A DNA stretch of 64,000 nt from Blastomyces gilchristii SLH14081 (GCF_000003855.2 NW_003101682.1:1-64000), one strand, 5' to 3'. Positions 22,871-35,601 are shown, counted from the stretch's first letter. The notes: a model not told the origin generated them from the sequence alone. A program made the numbers and translations.

Positions 22871-25800
22871 TATCTGATTTCTTCATTTCTTCTCATTCTT
22901 TTCTTATAATTATGAAAAGATTGAAATAAGTGAGATCATCTCATTTGTAAGTGTCTATGATTTCTCTTACTTCATGAGACTTTTTAATTGTAAGTCTCTT
23001 CTTTTTCAATGCTGATAATAGTGCTGTAGATAATCATAATCTGCTCAGATCTTACATCTTTATTTTTACAAGTTATAAATCATTTATTAAGTTATATAAG
23101 ATCTGTCTCTCTGATTCCTTCAATGCATAAGTTTTCAGAGAATGTGATTTGAGTATTTTATATGATCTAAATCACTTAGATTGAAACTTCTCAGAACTCT
23201 CATTGTATATGAGAACTCATATTTTCATCTTGAGACTTGATTTCTTAACTAGTGAGTCTTGTATTCTTTTTGATTGAATTGCTCAGTTCAGAAGTAACTT
23301 GTTAACTTTTGTATATGCATGACTGATCTCTTTCAATCTTAATTTCACATCTGTAACTGTTGTGTCTGTGACTGTTGTGTCCACAACTGCTGTTCTCTTT
23401 CTCACCTTTTTCAAAGCATTCTTCAGAATGTGTGAATATAATTCATACAACAGATAGAATGATGAATGCTTAAAAACTGCATGCTGCTGAATTCACATGA
23501 CTAATAGCATCTGTCTGAGATATTCATCTTATAATCTTGTAGACTTACTCACTAGATATTTCATCAGCATATTACTCAAGATTTCATTCAAGTGTTTCAT
23601 CTTCTCATTCATTTATGAATAATATAATATTATTCTATAATGTCTTGTCTGTAACTGGCTCATGAAATGCCTCACTGCTTCTCTTACAAGATTCACACTG
23701 TTATCAGTTAGAATCTCACACAGCATTTCATAGTTAACATAGATCTCATCATGTAGAAACTTTGCTATCATCTTCTCTATTATCTCTGAAACTGCTTTCA
23801 CAACTGGCCAGTCAGTAGTATAATCAATAGCAGTGATTATTCATTGATTTTCATTTGACATTCATAGTAATATGTCTATGAGATTCATCTCTTATTGTTT
23901 AAATGATTGTATTGTACACTTCACCTGATGATACACTTTCTCATATTCTAACTCTTTCTTAGATTCTTTTGCAATCTGATAATTCAGGCACTTATAAGTG
24001 TACATCTGAATGTTCTCAGTCATGCTTAGTCAGTATACTCTTAATTCAAGTACACTTATGAGTTCAGAACTTTCTAAGTGACTGAATTCCTTATGCATGT
24101 GAGTCATTAAGTCATGTTTAAATAAAGATTCTAGATAGAGAGCTTCTGCATATTCTAGATCACAGTAAAGCATAATATTATTTTTCAATTTTCTCAGCTT
24201 GAAGTTCAGAAGCATCTCTTCTACTACTCTTATGAGATACTTGTTATCTGACATCTTATCATTCTTCAAGTGAGAGATTATAATATTCACTTATTCTGAT
24301 TTCTTACACTCTCTCAGTATATTTAATACAAACTTCTCTTATATCTGATTCACAGAACTCTCACTCATGAAATCAAGTCTGTGACTGATTACATCAGATA
24401 TCACAGTGTCTGATCTCTTTCAGTATTTAATATGAAGATTGTACACTTGAAACTCTGAGATTCAATGTACTAAGTATTTAAAAGATTTTATTATCAATTA
24501 TAGATAGATAAGACTTTCATGATCTGTGATCACTGTTGTTGTATACCTGTTGTTGATATATCTATCTCATAACATCAGTGTGTGCTTAATTACTAGCAAT
24601 TCCTTTTTATACACTGAGTAATTGAGCTCAGCATCTGATAGTTTTCTATCATCATATATCACTGAGTGCAGCTTGCTGTTCTTGCTTATCTGTAGAAGAG
24701 CATCTTCAATAGCTCATTCAGATATGTCTATCTCAATGTAGAAAGGTTTATCACAATCTGATTGAATAAGCACTGAAGATATTGTTATATGTTCTCTCAG
24801 TGTGAGAAAAGCCTCTTCATACACAGTATTTCAGATGATTGAATGAAACTTCTTCTTTCACAGATTTGTATCTATTTCTCTTAAGAGATCTGAGAGTGAT
24901 ACAGATATTCATGTGAAATTCTTGATGAATCTGTGATAATATGAGATCAATTCAAGAAACTGTTATACATGATGTATGTTTCTCAGCTACAGCTAATTTA
25001 CTATGACATTCAATTTCTTCAGAATGAGATGTATACAGTTATTACTCACTATATATTCTATGAACTTCAACTCTTTCATTTCAAACATACACTTGATTAA
25101 TTTAATATAGATCTTATACTCTGTCAGAGTTGTAAGCACTTTATCAAGTTGCTTCAGATATTTATTATATGAGTTTGAAAAGACTAGAATATCATTGAAA
25201 TATATGAGATATAAGGTTTCATTCTGTTTATAAAGAATTGTATTCATCATCATTTAAAAGATGACAGATGCATTTATCAGATTAAATAATATTATCAGAA
25301 ATTTAAACTTCTCTTATTGTATATTAAATACAGTTCATGAGACTGATAGTTTATCTACACAGATCTATCAGTATTCTGAGAGAAGATTGATCTTTGATAG
25401 ATATCAGACATTTTCAACTGTGTTCAACTATTATTGAATCTGTGATAATGAATATTCATTCTTGATTATAAGCTTATTAAGTGCTTGATAATTGATACAC
25501 ATTCATTACTCTTCATCCACCTTTTTCATGAATAAGACTGAAAAGCCTCACATGCTTGATGAGAGTTATATAAGACTATGTTCTAGAAGATCTGTGATCT
25601 GACACTTCTATTCTTCAAGATGTGTTTGTGATAGAGAGTACACATTCTGATTGACTGATTTTGCATTCTCTGTGTTAATCTCATGTATGAATCCTTATTC
25701 TGGCAGCAATTCTGATGAAAGATCTGTTCAGAAGATCTTCTCATACTTCTTCAGAAGCTTCTTTATATGTTTATCCTTCTACATATTCTTTATCTTGATT

Positions 25801-26340
25801 TTCTCTGCTTCTGAGTTCTATATGATATACAGAATACTTTTGAATAAGATCTTGTAAATCATTCTCTTTGCTTATTAATGTGTAAACAGATTTAATTCTT
25901 CTATATCAGAGATGTAAAATGTCCTTCTCATATCAGTTAGTAGAATTGTATGAACTGTTTTCTTTCTATCAGTTAATTGCATATGATATATACATCATTG
26001 AATCTGCAGATTGAATCTTTGAAATTAATTAAGTCTGAGAATAAGATTGTATTTCATGTTCTGCAGCTCTTACACTCAAATATAGCAAGATCATTCTCTG
26101 AAGTGCAAGAGAACTCTTACTCTTATAAGTAATATCAAATATCAGTTATCAGATAATCTTATATATCAGAAATTCTTCACTCAGTAAACTTCTTTCAGTC
26201 TTCAGATTATATAATTATTAATATATTATATAGAAGCTTCTGTGTCTGCTAATACTTTTGCAGTCATCTCTCAATTCTTACTCAAGTGTCTCTTATACAT
26301 TAACATTTCAGGTCTCAAGACATTGAGATGAGTGTCTGCT
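22870..26340 (-). pseudogene. A1 pol: protease-RT-RNase H-integrase, decayed
   Basis: Read from high to low coordinates. The protease region is near 26100-26250. RT includes F-S-N-S-Y with catalytic Y-F-N-D-I at about 25190-25210. RNase H lies at about 24480-24800. The integrase zinc module is at about 24000-24150 (H-K-E-F-S-H then C-x2-C-Q) and the core at about 23610-23900. No chromodomain was seen, unlike B and E. Several 60-90 codon segments remain open (24030-24290, 24993-25253), interrupted by TGA at expected Trp positions. Equivalent to A2 54960-58560. Confidence 0.8.
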
Positions 26341-27397
26341 TCATTCTCACTTATATCTCAGTCAGGCACCTGCTTTCTCTTGATATTTACAGAATTCAGA
26401 GAGTCTTCTAATGCAGATATCTCTTTCACTTTGAAGACTTTTCATAGAATATCAGTGAGTGTCTCTGAGCTCACTGATTCTGCTAGTTTTTTAACTCTCT
26501 TGTTTCTCTTGACTGTGTATACTGTGTGTAATCTTTTATATCATGATTTTGATGTCTGCAGTTGAAGCAAGCTTGATGCTCATAATATCAAGATTTTCAC
26601 TTAGAGAATTTCTTTTTCAGAGGATTCAGCACTTTAGTGATGATATTCAGATCTAGATTCATCATATCTGAGTGTATAACTTATATTGTAGAAGTCTGAT
26701 TATCTGTTCTTCACTGAGATATACTTGATTGCAGTATTTTCTGTCATAATTGACTCACTTATTCTTATATAATAAGAATATTGTACACTTCTTTCATCAT
26801 GCCTGATTGTGAGGTTAAGCATTTTCATTTCACTCTCAACTCAGATGTAAGATCATGAATAAAGATCTGTAAATAGAAAGATGTTGAAAGCTCTTTATTC
26901 AATATAAGATAGTATAAGCTGAAGTGTGTGAAGTATAATATAAGATCACTCACTTATCTACACTCAGTGAAGTGTTTATAATACTTATCTCATATATTCA
27001 CTTTCTCAAAGTTATGTAAGATTCATTTGAAAAACTTATTTTATATTTGTGAGAATGAATATTGCTTCAGATCTGTGAGATTCATCTTTTCATCAGTTAT
27101 TTATAATGACTTCACTTTTTCACATAGAAATGCAGCAGATCTTAAGACTTGTTAAAATTTTATTAACTGTCTGTCTGTGAGTTCATGTTCAATCTGATAA
27201 TATGATTATATCTGACTTAGCCAGCTGATTGCAGCATCATTTTTTCAGTCATCATTGAAGCTTGATAACTCTGACAGATCTTCTGACTTGATATATTTTA
27301 TACTTGAATTCTCATTCTGTGTAGCAGTCTTTGATAATGTGTATACTTCTGAAGAGATTATGAACAATCATGATGAGATCTTCAGGTTCAGTGTATT
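26341..27397 (-). pseudogene. A1 gag, 3' portion
   Basis: Minus-strand Gag-like frame ending in a zinc knuckle at about 26527-26572 (C-F-N-C-R-H-Q-N-H, last Cys changed to Tyr). It is interrupted at 27393-27397 by insertion of B''; the upstream part continues at 34648. The joined order is seen intact in A2 (53600-54960). Confidence 0.6.
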
Positions 27398-27654
27398 TGT
27401 AAGAATAAGTGCTCGCAGGCGATTATTCAGGTGTTTGCAGCTTGGTGTGATATGTACTGTTAACTACTAGAAGTGTTCACAGTAGAAAGATAAATGTAGA
27501 GGTCAAGTGTATAATAGCATTCAAGCTGAGTTGCAAATAGTATTCGCGAACTCCAGTCTATATAGTTATGTGTAGCCAAGGGCCGCTAGCCCTATTGATT
27601 ACGCGAGAGATAGGAATAGAGGTAAAGGATCCGTGAGGAGCGGGATTTCTTACA
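27398..27654 (-). repeat. 3' LTR of element B''
   Basis: 257 bp, same length as the 5' LTR at 34386. Differences are CpG/CpC transitions. For example, an ancestral TTGGCGTG appears here as TTGGTGTG and in the other LTR as TTGACATG, so the two LTRs were hit on opposite strands. Confidence 0.95.
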
Positions 27655-28430
27655 TATTCTCCTCTCTCTAAGGCTTCATCTGTGAAGCCTTTCACTGAGT
27701 GACTTCATAGTCAGCTCAGCACTGCAGTGATACTCACTAAAAATCCTTCACATCTGTAAAAAACCTCAGTGAGGAAAAATCCCTTGTTATTATAAAGAGA
27801 AAAGAGTCTGTCACTCAGTTTCTTATTCTGTAAGATTCTTTATGATCTACAGATTCTTCTCTGACTATCACACAGATTCATCTCACATCTTTTATACAGA
27901 AGGATTTCAGTTGACTCTTAATCATTTTCACAAGATTCTTATATGATCATCACACAGATTCATCTCACAGGTGAATCACTCTCTGTGAGATCACTCTCAT
28001 CAAAGAGAAATATTTATGAGTTGATCTTTCATTCATTCTCACAAATCATTGCTCTTTGACACTGTAGAATTGTGAGGAATTTTCCATTCTTTCATTAACT
28101 CTGTAGAATTGTAGAATCAAGATGTCTGCAGTCTGTAATCACTCTTTATAGTCACATAGAAAGATTCAGGCCTGCAATTCACAATCACTCTTGTTTGCTA
28201 GAGTGATCTGACTGTTTCACAAGATCACTCACAGTGTAAGCAAACCTCTTTAGAGTAGTATAAATATCCCAGATCTGTCCACAGAATCTCATCTTCTTTT
28301 TCCTTTTTCTATAACAGCTTTCATTCTTATAAACTGTGAGTATTCTCATTCATCTGTGAAGTGTTTTCACTCAGATAACAGAGAGAGAGTGTTCCTGACA
28401 ATGTCTGCATGTTAATTCAAGAACTTCTCA
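27655..28430. other. B'' 3' non-coding region
   Basis: Between the accessory ORF and the 3' LTR. It matches B' 36060-36890 in reverse. It includes repeated blocks like TCACACAGATTCATCTCACA (27876 and 27950) separated by ~74 bp, a decayed internal direct repeat. No gene seen. Confidence 0.5.
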
Positions 28431-29196
28431 AGAATAAAAATTTTTTCAATTTCAATATCTTCATAAACAATGTCTGGCCACTGCTGAGCTTCTCATGAGT
28501 GTTCTCATGACTTCTTCAGTTACTTTTTACTGGCTGATGAAGCAGGGGTGTCACTGTCTACAATCACATCTTCATCCTTCTCAGTCTCATCACCACACCT
28601 GATCTTCAGATCAGCAGCTCACTTCATTCCTTTCTCAGACCAGTTCCTGACTTCAAGCAGTGCAGTTCTCTTCTTTACTGTAAGTCTTCTCATAAGTAAT
28701 TTCTTACAGACTCTAGCTAACAGTTCTTACAAAGCTCTCAGTGTTGTCAGTGTCTTCTGCAGTCTCACAGGCCTACAATCACTCCTTCTCTGCTCACACA
28801 ATCTCTGACCAGGCATATGCAAATATGCCTAGGTTCTCTACCAATGATTCTCACACTGCAGCATATTTCCACAATTTCATTGTTAATGAGAGATGAGTCC
28901 CTGAGTACCTGTAAAATCCAGGTAGTCAAGGCAATATGAATATTATGAATTTGTGATGAGAGTTGACCTGAGCAGATGAGCCCTCTCTCTGTGTCTTCAT
29001 TGTTTCCAGGCTGAATACTTCAGCACAACTGAGAGAGTGAACACAGCTTCATGAGAGATATCTGATCACATGCACAGATAACCAGTCTTCAAGGCTCTGC
29101 TGCAACTGCACACACTCTGGTGTCTGACTTCTCTGAAGTCTGTGCATTTCTGGCAGTCTTCACATCAAATGCAACAATTGTCTGTATCACAGACAT
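28431..29196 (-). pseudogene. Accessory ORF of element B downstream of integrase
   Basis: The minus-strand ATG at 29194-29196 opens a frame that runs, with only TGA stops at likely Trp codons, to about 28750. It has a basic segment V-R-I-I-G-R-E-P-R-H and then Trp- and Arg-rich sequence. A second, acidic frame in the same sense covers about 28431-28740 (K-K-R-T-A-L-L-E, then D-S-D-T-P-A-S-S). Either an intron or a frameshift may join them. B' keeps 38 codons of it at 35606-35719. No domain recognised. It is in the sense direction, unlike the extra gene of element A. Confidence 0.45.
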
Positions 29197-29499
29197 GATA
29201 CTCTCTGCTCCTTTGAAGAAGAAAATTGATAGTTGTGAGGGAATTGAGTGTCATAAGTGTTGATGATATGAGTGTGAGTTTTCTTTATTTTTTCTTTGTT
29301 GATCTCTAAATTGTATTCACAGTTCTGTTTGTTTTCTTATTTTTTAGCTTTAATAAGAACATGTTTTCTTCTTCTCTTGTGTACACTGCAGACTGTTCAT
29401 CTCAGTAGAAACTCATTATCTTGTAGACTAGAGTTTGTAAATGACAGTGTTAATGTCTTTATTACAATCAGGTTCTTAGTGAAGACTGTGTCATTCTGA

Positions 29500-32400
29500 C
29501 TTGTCAGGATTCACAGTATAAAAGTCATGTCTCAGCTTCTGCAGATATCTTATCTGCTCAGATGATTCTTAAGTGAACTCATTCATCTTATCAGAATACT
29601 CTTATCACTGAACCTTGAATCAGAGCTCACAATCTTGCTTCTCTGAGTCAATAATCTCTTTGATCTGATATTCTCTTTCACTCTCTAGTGCTTTATGAAC
29701 AGGGTGATGAGTCACAGAGTTCTCTTCTAAGAATTCCTTATATTCATGGAGTAAAGAGACATGAAAAACATTGTATATCTATAACTCAGGTGATAGTTTC
29801 AATCTGTAGAACTGTGAGCTAACTTTCTTTATAATCTTATAAGATTCTGTTTATAAGAGATTCAGCTTCTTACTAGATCTCTGTATGATGATATTTTCTA
29901 GACTCAGTCAGACTCTATTATCTTTCTTGAAACTCTTTGTAATATGCTTAGAGTCATAGTATCTCTTCTGATACTCTTGAGTCTTTCTCAAGAATTCATG
30001 AGCTTTCTCCCAGATCTTCTGAATTCTCTCAGCCTGTTCACAGGCATCATCACACTCTATAGTGTACTCTCACAGATTCATCAAGATCATTCACAGATAA
30101 GTCTCAGTGAGCATCTCAAAGAGGGTTTTATCTGTGCTGACATGTTTTGAGTTGTTGTACATAAACTCTGTAAGTGATAATCAATACACTCAGTCATTCT
30201 GATTGTAATTAACAAAGTATCACAGATACTGTTTCAATATACTTATCAGATGTTCTGTCTGATTATCTGTCTGTTGATGAAAAGCCATGCTTAGATCTCA
30301 CAAGATCTTCAGTATAGTTATCAGATCAGATCAGAACTCTTCTGCAAAGATTGATTCTCTGTCTGAGATAATATTCACAGACAACTCATACAACTGGATC
30401 ACATCACAGATGAAGATGTGAGTCAAATTCTTTGACTTCAAGTCCTTGTGAGTGAATATAAAGTGTGTTATCTTGATGAAGCAATTCACTATCATCAGCA
30501 CACTGTCAAAGCAGGCATCATATATGTTCTTGCTTTCAGAGAGACTTATAAGAGTATTCATTTCTAGCTGTTTTCAAGGTTTCTGTGAGATGAATAGAGA
30601 AGTAAGTTCTTTATATGATCTGAACTGCACTACTCACAAATCCTGACAAACAGCATAAGAATTCACTATCTTCTTCACAAGTTCTCACATCTTCAGTCAG
30701 AAGTATTTTCTTACAAGCAGCTCATGAGTTCTAGTGTCTGTAAAATGACTCACTAGAGAAGAGTCATGATACCTTTTGATGAGTTCTACACATAGAAACT
30801 CATTCACAGGCACATAAATCCAGTCCTCTCTTTACAAGAGGTTATTTAAGTCTCTTCAATTCTTTGTTTCTGCAGGGTTGATCCCTGTCATGAGCAGTTT
30901 TTAAATATACTGAGCATATTCATTCTTCAGTTACAGTTCAGACAATCTGAATAGAAGATCTTACAAAGACTTATGCTCTGTTTTTTCTTGCATCAGGTCT
31001 TTCACAGCACTTCTCAAAGCTCATAAATTCTTCAGATTATAGATACTCTCTTCAAGAATCCTTGCAGAGATTCTCAGAGTGTTAACTCTCAGTGTCATAG
31101 AGAGTAATTGTACAGGCTTCTTCCCTTTCTTCCCTCTCTTCTCTCACAGGGAATTGAGAGACTCTTCAGTCAATCTCTTCACAACACTCAGTCTGAGCAT
31201 TCTGTGAAGCTTTTCTGTCTTCTCTAGCCTCTCTGTGTCTGTCACTCTGGCCTTCTTAACATAGTCTGGCCTGTGAGAGAGTCTGTTCACTGAGTTCTTA
31301 GTTCCCTTGATATGTTCTATCTTGAATCAGAACTCACTCAGTCTCTGAGCTCAGCAAATCTGTCACTGTAAGAGTTTCTTGATTGAAGCAAACTGTCACA
31401 AGCTGTTATAATCAGTTCTAACAGTAATCACTGTCACAAGGCCCTTGAAGTAGTGATATCAGTGACAGAAGAATTTCACTATCATAAGAAGCTTCTGATT
31501 ATAGATGCTATAGTTGATCTCTGCAGGTTGCATCTTTCATAAGAAAAAGACCACTGAAACTCAGTTCTCATTTGACTGTAGTTATGAGACTATTTCTGAA
31601 ATCATAAAGAAGAAGACATCTGTCTTCAATCTGATTAAGAGTAAGGAATCAAAGTGAAACAGTATTACTGTATCTGTGAATGTCTGTTTCAATCTTGCAA
31701 AGACTCTGTGAGCTTCTGAGATAAGAAAGTTCTCACAGTTCTCTCTTCTCAACAATCTTTTCATTCTCTATTCACAGAATGACTTCTTCTTATTTTCACT
31801 CTTCAGCATGTCTGTAAGGATTAAGGAGATTCTTGTGAACACAAAGATAAATCATCTATAGAAATTCACAAAGCTCAGAAAGATCTGAATCTCATGAATA
31901 CTAGTTGACTTCAGCTATGATAGAATAGTCTCAATCTGCAAAGATTTTATCTGAATATCATCTGCAGTGATTACATATTCTAGGAAATTAATCTAATGAG
32001 CACTGAAGTTGCACTTTGCAAGCTTAATATACAGTTCTGTCTCATCTAAGACCTTCAACACACTTCACACATGCTCAGTATGTTCTTCCTTCTTCATGAA
32101 GTACATCACCACATCATTCAGATATATTATCACAAAGACATTCAGATATGTGTGAAGTGTTTTATTAATGAAAGACTGAAATGCTGCAGGGACATTAGTC
32201 AGATCAAAAGACATCACTAGATATTCAAACAATCTCAGTGCAGTTCTAAAGACAGTCTTTTATTCATTCTCAGACTGTATTCACAGCTGTGTATATGTAT
32301 TGATCACATTCAGTTGTGTGAATATGACAGCTTTCATGAGATGATTGATCACATTCTCAATCAGAGACAGAGAGTAGTGACTCTTTGTTATCTTGAAGTT

Positions 32401-33150
32401 CAGGTCATGATAGTCTACACATAATCTGAGATCTTCATTCTTCTTCTTCATGAACATCACAGAGGCTCTCACAGAGGCCTGTGAAGATCAGATGAAGTCA
32501 TTCTTCAGATTCTCCTTCACATAGGTCTGCAAGGCCTCTGTCTCATGATGAGAGAGCTTATAGATTGATTCTCAGAAGGGTTTCTACCCTTCTATCAAAT
32601 CTATTATCAGATTCTTCTCACAGTGAGAAGAAAGCTCAGCTGTCTTAGCTAAGCTGAACATCTCTGTAAGATCTTGATATTCCTCTGATATCTGAAGCTC
32701 AGTTTCCATGATCACAAGGTCCTCAGACACTTGCAAAGTCATTATATAGATGAGCTTGTCTTCTCTAATCAACTCTGCAGCATTAACTACTTCTACCTCT
32801 GTGAGTGAGTCTGTCAACACTGATCAGAAGTATAAACCTGACTTGTGAACAGCTATGTGTGAATTGTGTCTTTGAAGTTATACAAGTCTCAAATACATGT
32901 CATCTATGATGTCTGTGATAATCACAGTTTTCACAAATCTTCTTCAGGTTTCAGAGAGATCTTGCAATTCAAAGGTGATTCTTGTAAGTCTCTCAGCTCT
33001 CAGGTCTGAGTTCTCATGCTCTGCTTATTGTAAGAGTAGGTTCTCAGTCTTCATCTTTCAGCTCATTCACTCTGTGAGCTTTAGAGACATCACAGTGATC
33101 TGGGATCCTGAGTTCATCAATACTTCTCATGCTTACAGAGCAGCAGCATC
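29500..33150 (-). pseudogene. B'' pol: protease-RT-RNase H-integrase-chromodomain
   Basis: Protease N-S-G-S-Q (canonical D-S-G) is at about 33075-33100. RT has R-A-S-V-M-F-M-K-K-K and L-C-V-D-Y-H-D-L-N at 32400-32472, with catalytic Y-L-N-D-V at about 32110. RNase H begins near 31620. The integrase zinc module is at about 30640-30800. The integrase core keeps F-D-S-V-L-M-I-V-N (30480-30510, D changed to N), S-D-R-E-S (about 30350) and H-Q-Q-T-D-N-Q-T-E (about 30255-30285). The chromodomain is at about 29560-29700 with E-Y-Q-I-K-E-I-I-D-S and W-F-K-V. Stops are mainly TGA. Confidence 0.88.
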
Positions 33151-33279
33151 ACAGCATAATCTCTTCTTATAAGCAAGTATTTTCATTGAGAGAGTAACAG
33201 ATTCAGGTGTCAGCTTCAAGACTCTTAAGAAGGCTGTTACTGACTCTGTCTGTGACTCTTCAAATTTCTATTTTAATTT

Positions 33280-34353
33280 ATTCAGATAGTTTGTGCAGAG
33301 ATGTTCTGATTTAGAACAGATAAAGCAGAGTTTCTTTTTCTTAGTCTCTCTATTATACACTCTGTTCACAGAAGCTTATAAAGCTCTCTCTCTCTGCTCA
33401 GCAGTCAGACACAAATCTCTCTGTGTCTTGTTATCTTTTCCTGACAAATCTGTTCTCTGTTATTCTGACTCTCACAGAGCTGATCAATGATTCACTCTCT
33501 GCAGGTCTGTGACTCTCACAGTGATTCATAAGTGATGAATGAGAGTCATCAGTTTCTTCAGAGTTAAGGACTTAGAGTCTTACTCAATGAGCTTGTTCTG
33601 CATGTCTTTATTCAGTCTCTTTGTGAATATCATCATTCAGGTCTTATTTCAGAGCTCTGTTTCTACAGGTCTTAATTCACATCACAATTTCATGAAGCAC
33701 TGTGAGTAGTCTTCATCAGATTTCTCACCTCTTTTTCTAATATTGATGATCACAGCTCAGGTGTTCTCTGTTCAGCTCACAGAGTCCCTCAACTTGTTCT
33801 CTAGATAGGTCTTGAGAACAGATCATCAGAATCTCTCATGATCATTCTCTAGATAATTCAGCCAGTTCTTGACTTCAGTGTAATAGAGGCCTGTCATTGC
33901 ATAGATGACAGCTTCTTCATCTTTCATGTCACACAGCCGGGTTTGTAAGTCAATTTCAAATGCAAACTTGCAAAAGCTTTTATAGATTATGATTTGATAG
34001 ATGATCTTAAGTGATTGTAACTTGAGGAAGTTTCTTTTCAGTTCGCAAGTGTCTCTGGAGATCATGTCTAGAGACTCAGTTCAAGAGTGTTTGCAGGCAG
34101 TAAGCATTTCTTGTAGAAAAATAGCTTGATTCTGCAGGAGATGCTCAAGAATGTTCTTCACTGAGATTGATTCATTCATGGGTTTGAAGGGTTCCCCTGT
34201 CACAGATGTAGAGAATGATGTCCTGTGAGTGATTGATAAGTTCTCTGGGACTTCTTTCACAGGGGTTATTCATGGTTCAGGTGGCTGCTCCTGGATGCCT
34301 GCAGTAGAGTTTGCAGGGGTTGAAGCACGCGAGTTTCTAGTTCTTCCAGTCAT
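33280..34353 (-). pseudogene. B'' gag
   Basis: Starts at the minus-strand ATG 34351-34353, 33 bp inside the 5' LTR edge, with N-terminus M-T-G-R-T-R-N-S. A helical Gag core includes an open segment at 33826-34065. It ends in a zinc knuckle at about 33285-33330 (C-F-I-C-S-K-S-E-H-L-C-T-N-Y; last Cys changed to Tyr). Few stops. It is the best template in the window for the sequence missing from the B' gap. Confidence 0.75.
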
Positions 34354-34385
34354 AATGAGCAGTTGCTGACTGACTGAGCTTGAAA

Positions 34386-34642
34386 TGTAAGAATAAGTGC
34401 TTGCAGGTGATTATTCAGGTGTTTGCAGCTTGACATGATATGTACTGTTAACTACTAGAAGTGTTCATGATAGAAAGATAAATGTAGAGATCAAGTGTAT
34501 AATAGCATTCAAGCTGAGTTGTGAATAGTATTCGCGAACTCCAGTCTATATAGTTGTGTGTAGCCAAGGGCCGCTAGCCCTATTGATTACACGAGAGATA
34601 GAAATAGAGGTAAAGAATCCGCGAGGAGCGGGATTTCTTACA
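34386..34642 (-). repeat. 5' LTR of element B''
   Basis: 257 bp. It retains GAATCCGCGAGGAGCGGG and GCCAAGGGCCGCTAGCCC, which are CpG-rich blocks lost from the B' LTRs. Confidence 0.95.
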
Positions 34643-34647
34643 GTATT

Positions 34648-35426
34648 TATCTATCTGTGTAAACATTCAATCTTCTGCTGCAGGCCTAAGATCTGGTTTT
34701 CTCTATTCTTATTAATAATGATAATTGCATTGATAAAGCTCTTCATAGTGAATACTTGATCTGCAGTGAATGTCAATTGTTGTTTGACTTTTATCTCAGT
34801 CTGTCACTGTATACACAAGACCTTGATCTTGTTTAGAATTCTTGTATGTGTACAGAGCTTCAATTCTGATTCAGTGATTTCAGCTGCTTTTCTTACTACT
34901 TTGAGTAAATTCTCTGAGAGATTCTGCATATCTTCTGATTCAGATAGCAAAGAAGATTGTTGTTTGTATCAACTAGAGAAGATATTTATTTCAGTGATTT
35001 CTTGTTAATTGTACAATGTCTATTATTATATCACTATATTATTATATCACTATATTGTTATATTGCTATATTGTTATATGATTTCTGTTATCATTGTATG
35101 ACTTCAATGATGACTAATCTCTTCTCTTTTTATCCTTCTTTTGAGTAGGGAGTGAACTTCTTTGAATCTGATTTACTGCTTTCATCCCCTTTCTCACATC
35201 TCATCTATTCGCATCTCATACATGGCATTTGCCTGAGTATGGAGTTTTCCTCTAACAAGTGAAGTAGTATCAATCAGATGCTCTTTCACTCACTGCTCTT
35301 TATATGCTATCTTTTGAGATGTTCTAGGACTACTCTGGCATGATAACTATGAATTGCTTTGTAGATGGAATTATCACATTCTGGAGAAGTCTGCACTTCT
35401 CACTGGTTTTTAGACATGCTATCAGA
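34648..35426 (-). pseudogene. A1 gag 5' portion and leader
   Basis: Continuation of A1 to its 5' LTR. It matches A2 53351-54080. One coherent segment reads on the plus strand (34766-35008) and its A2 counterpart on the minus strand (53758-53946). On the sense strand the frame is Glu/Lys/Leu-rich with stops. Which strand codes here is unclear; the sense assignment follows the order gag-pol. Confidence 0.4.
35021..35079. repeat. ~16-bp minisatellite in A1
   Basis: About 3.5 units of a sequence like ATTATTATATCACTAT. A2 has a single unit at the same place (about 53690-53715, reverse), so this is an A1-specific expansion. Confidence 0.75.
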
Positions 35427-35601
35427 TGTGATTCAAAGGTGCTTTTTGCCAGTGTACAATTACAGGTGTACACTGGCTTCTTATATATCATAATATCATA
35501 CGCTAAATTAATTAGTGGCTGCTATGGCCCCTTTACACTCGCAAGCAAGTTCGGAAGCAGCCGCGTTATTATCCGACGGTCGTACGTTCTTCCGAACCAC
35601 A
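35427..35601 (-). repeat. 5' LTR of element A1
   Basis: 175 bp, the better-preserved LTR. Its CpG-rich end (GCCGCGTTATTATCCGACGG) is intact. It is followed by the ATGT duplication at 35602-35605. Confidence 0.92.

Larger units (their letters stand above)
27398..34642 (-). mobile_element. Element B'': Ty3/gypsy chromovirus nested in A1
   Basis: 7245 bp with 257-bp LTRs (27398-27654 and 34386-34642, TGTAAGAA...TTCTTACA) and the 5-bp duplication GTATT at 27393-27397 and 34643-34647. A2 provides the empty site near 54075-54095. The minus-strand purine tract AGAGAGAGGAGAA beside 27654 gives minus polarity. It is the least decayed element here and shows the full B layout: gag, pol with chromodomain, then an extra ORF. 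Confidence 0.95.
20088..35601 (-). mobile_element. Element A1: LTR retrotransposon, minus polarity, with B'' nested inside
   Basis: 175-bp LTRs (20088-20262 and 35427-35601) with inverted ends TGTGATTC / GAACCACA, flanked by the 4-bp duplication ATGT (20084-20087 and 35602-35605). Without B'' and its duplicated pentamer it is about 8264 bp, close to A2 (8203 bp). A purine tract (minus-strand GAGAGAGGA at 20263-20272) adjoins the left LTR, so left is the 3' end. Gag and pol read on the minus strand. A separate gene reads on the plus strand near the 3' LTR. B'' supplies the uninterrupted site at about 28850. Confidence 0.92.

Noticed and set aside
28548..28808. 86-codon plus-strand frame in B'' as an antisense gene like that of element A
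   Set aside because: The opposite (sense) strand has a longer coherent frame shared with B', and this frame has no Cys module or intron signals.
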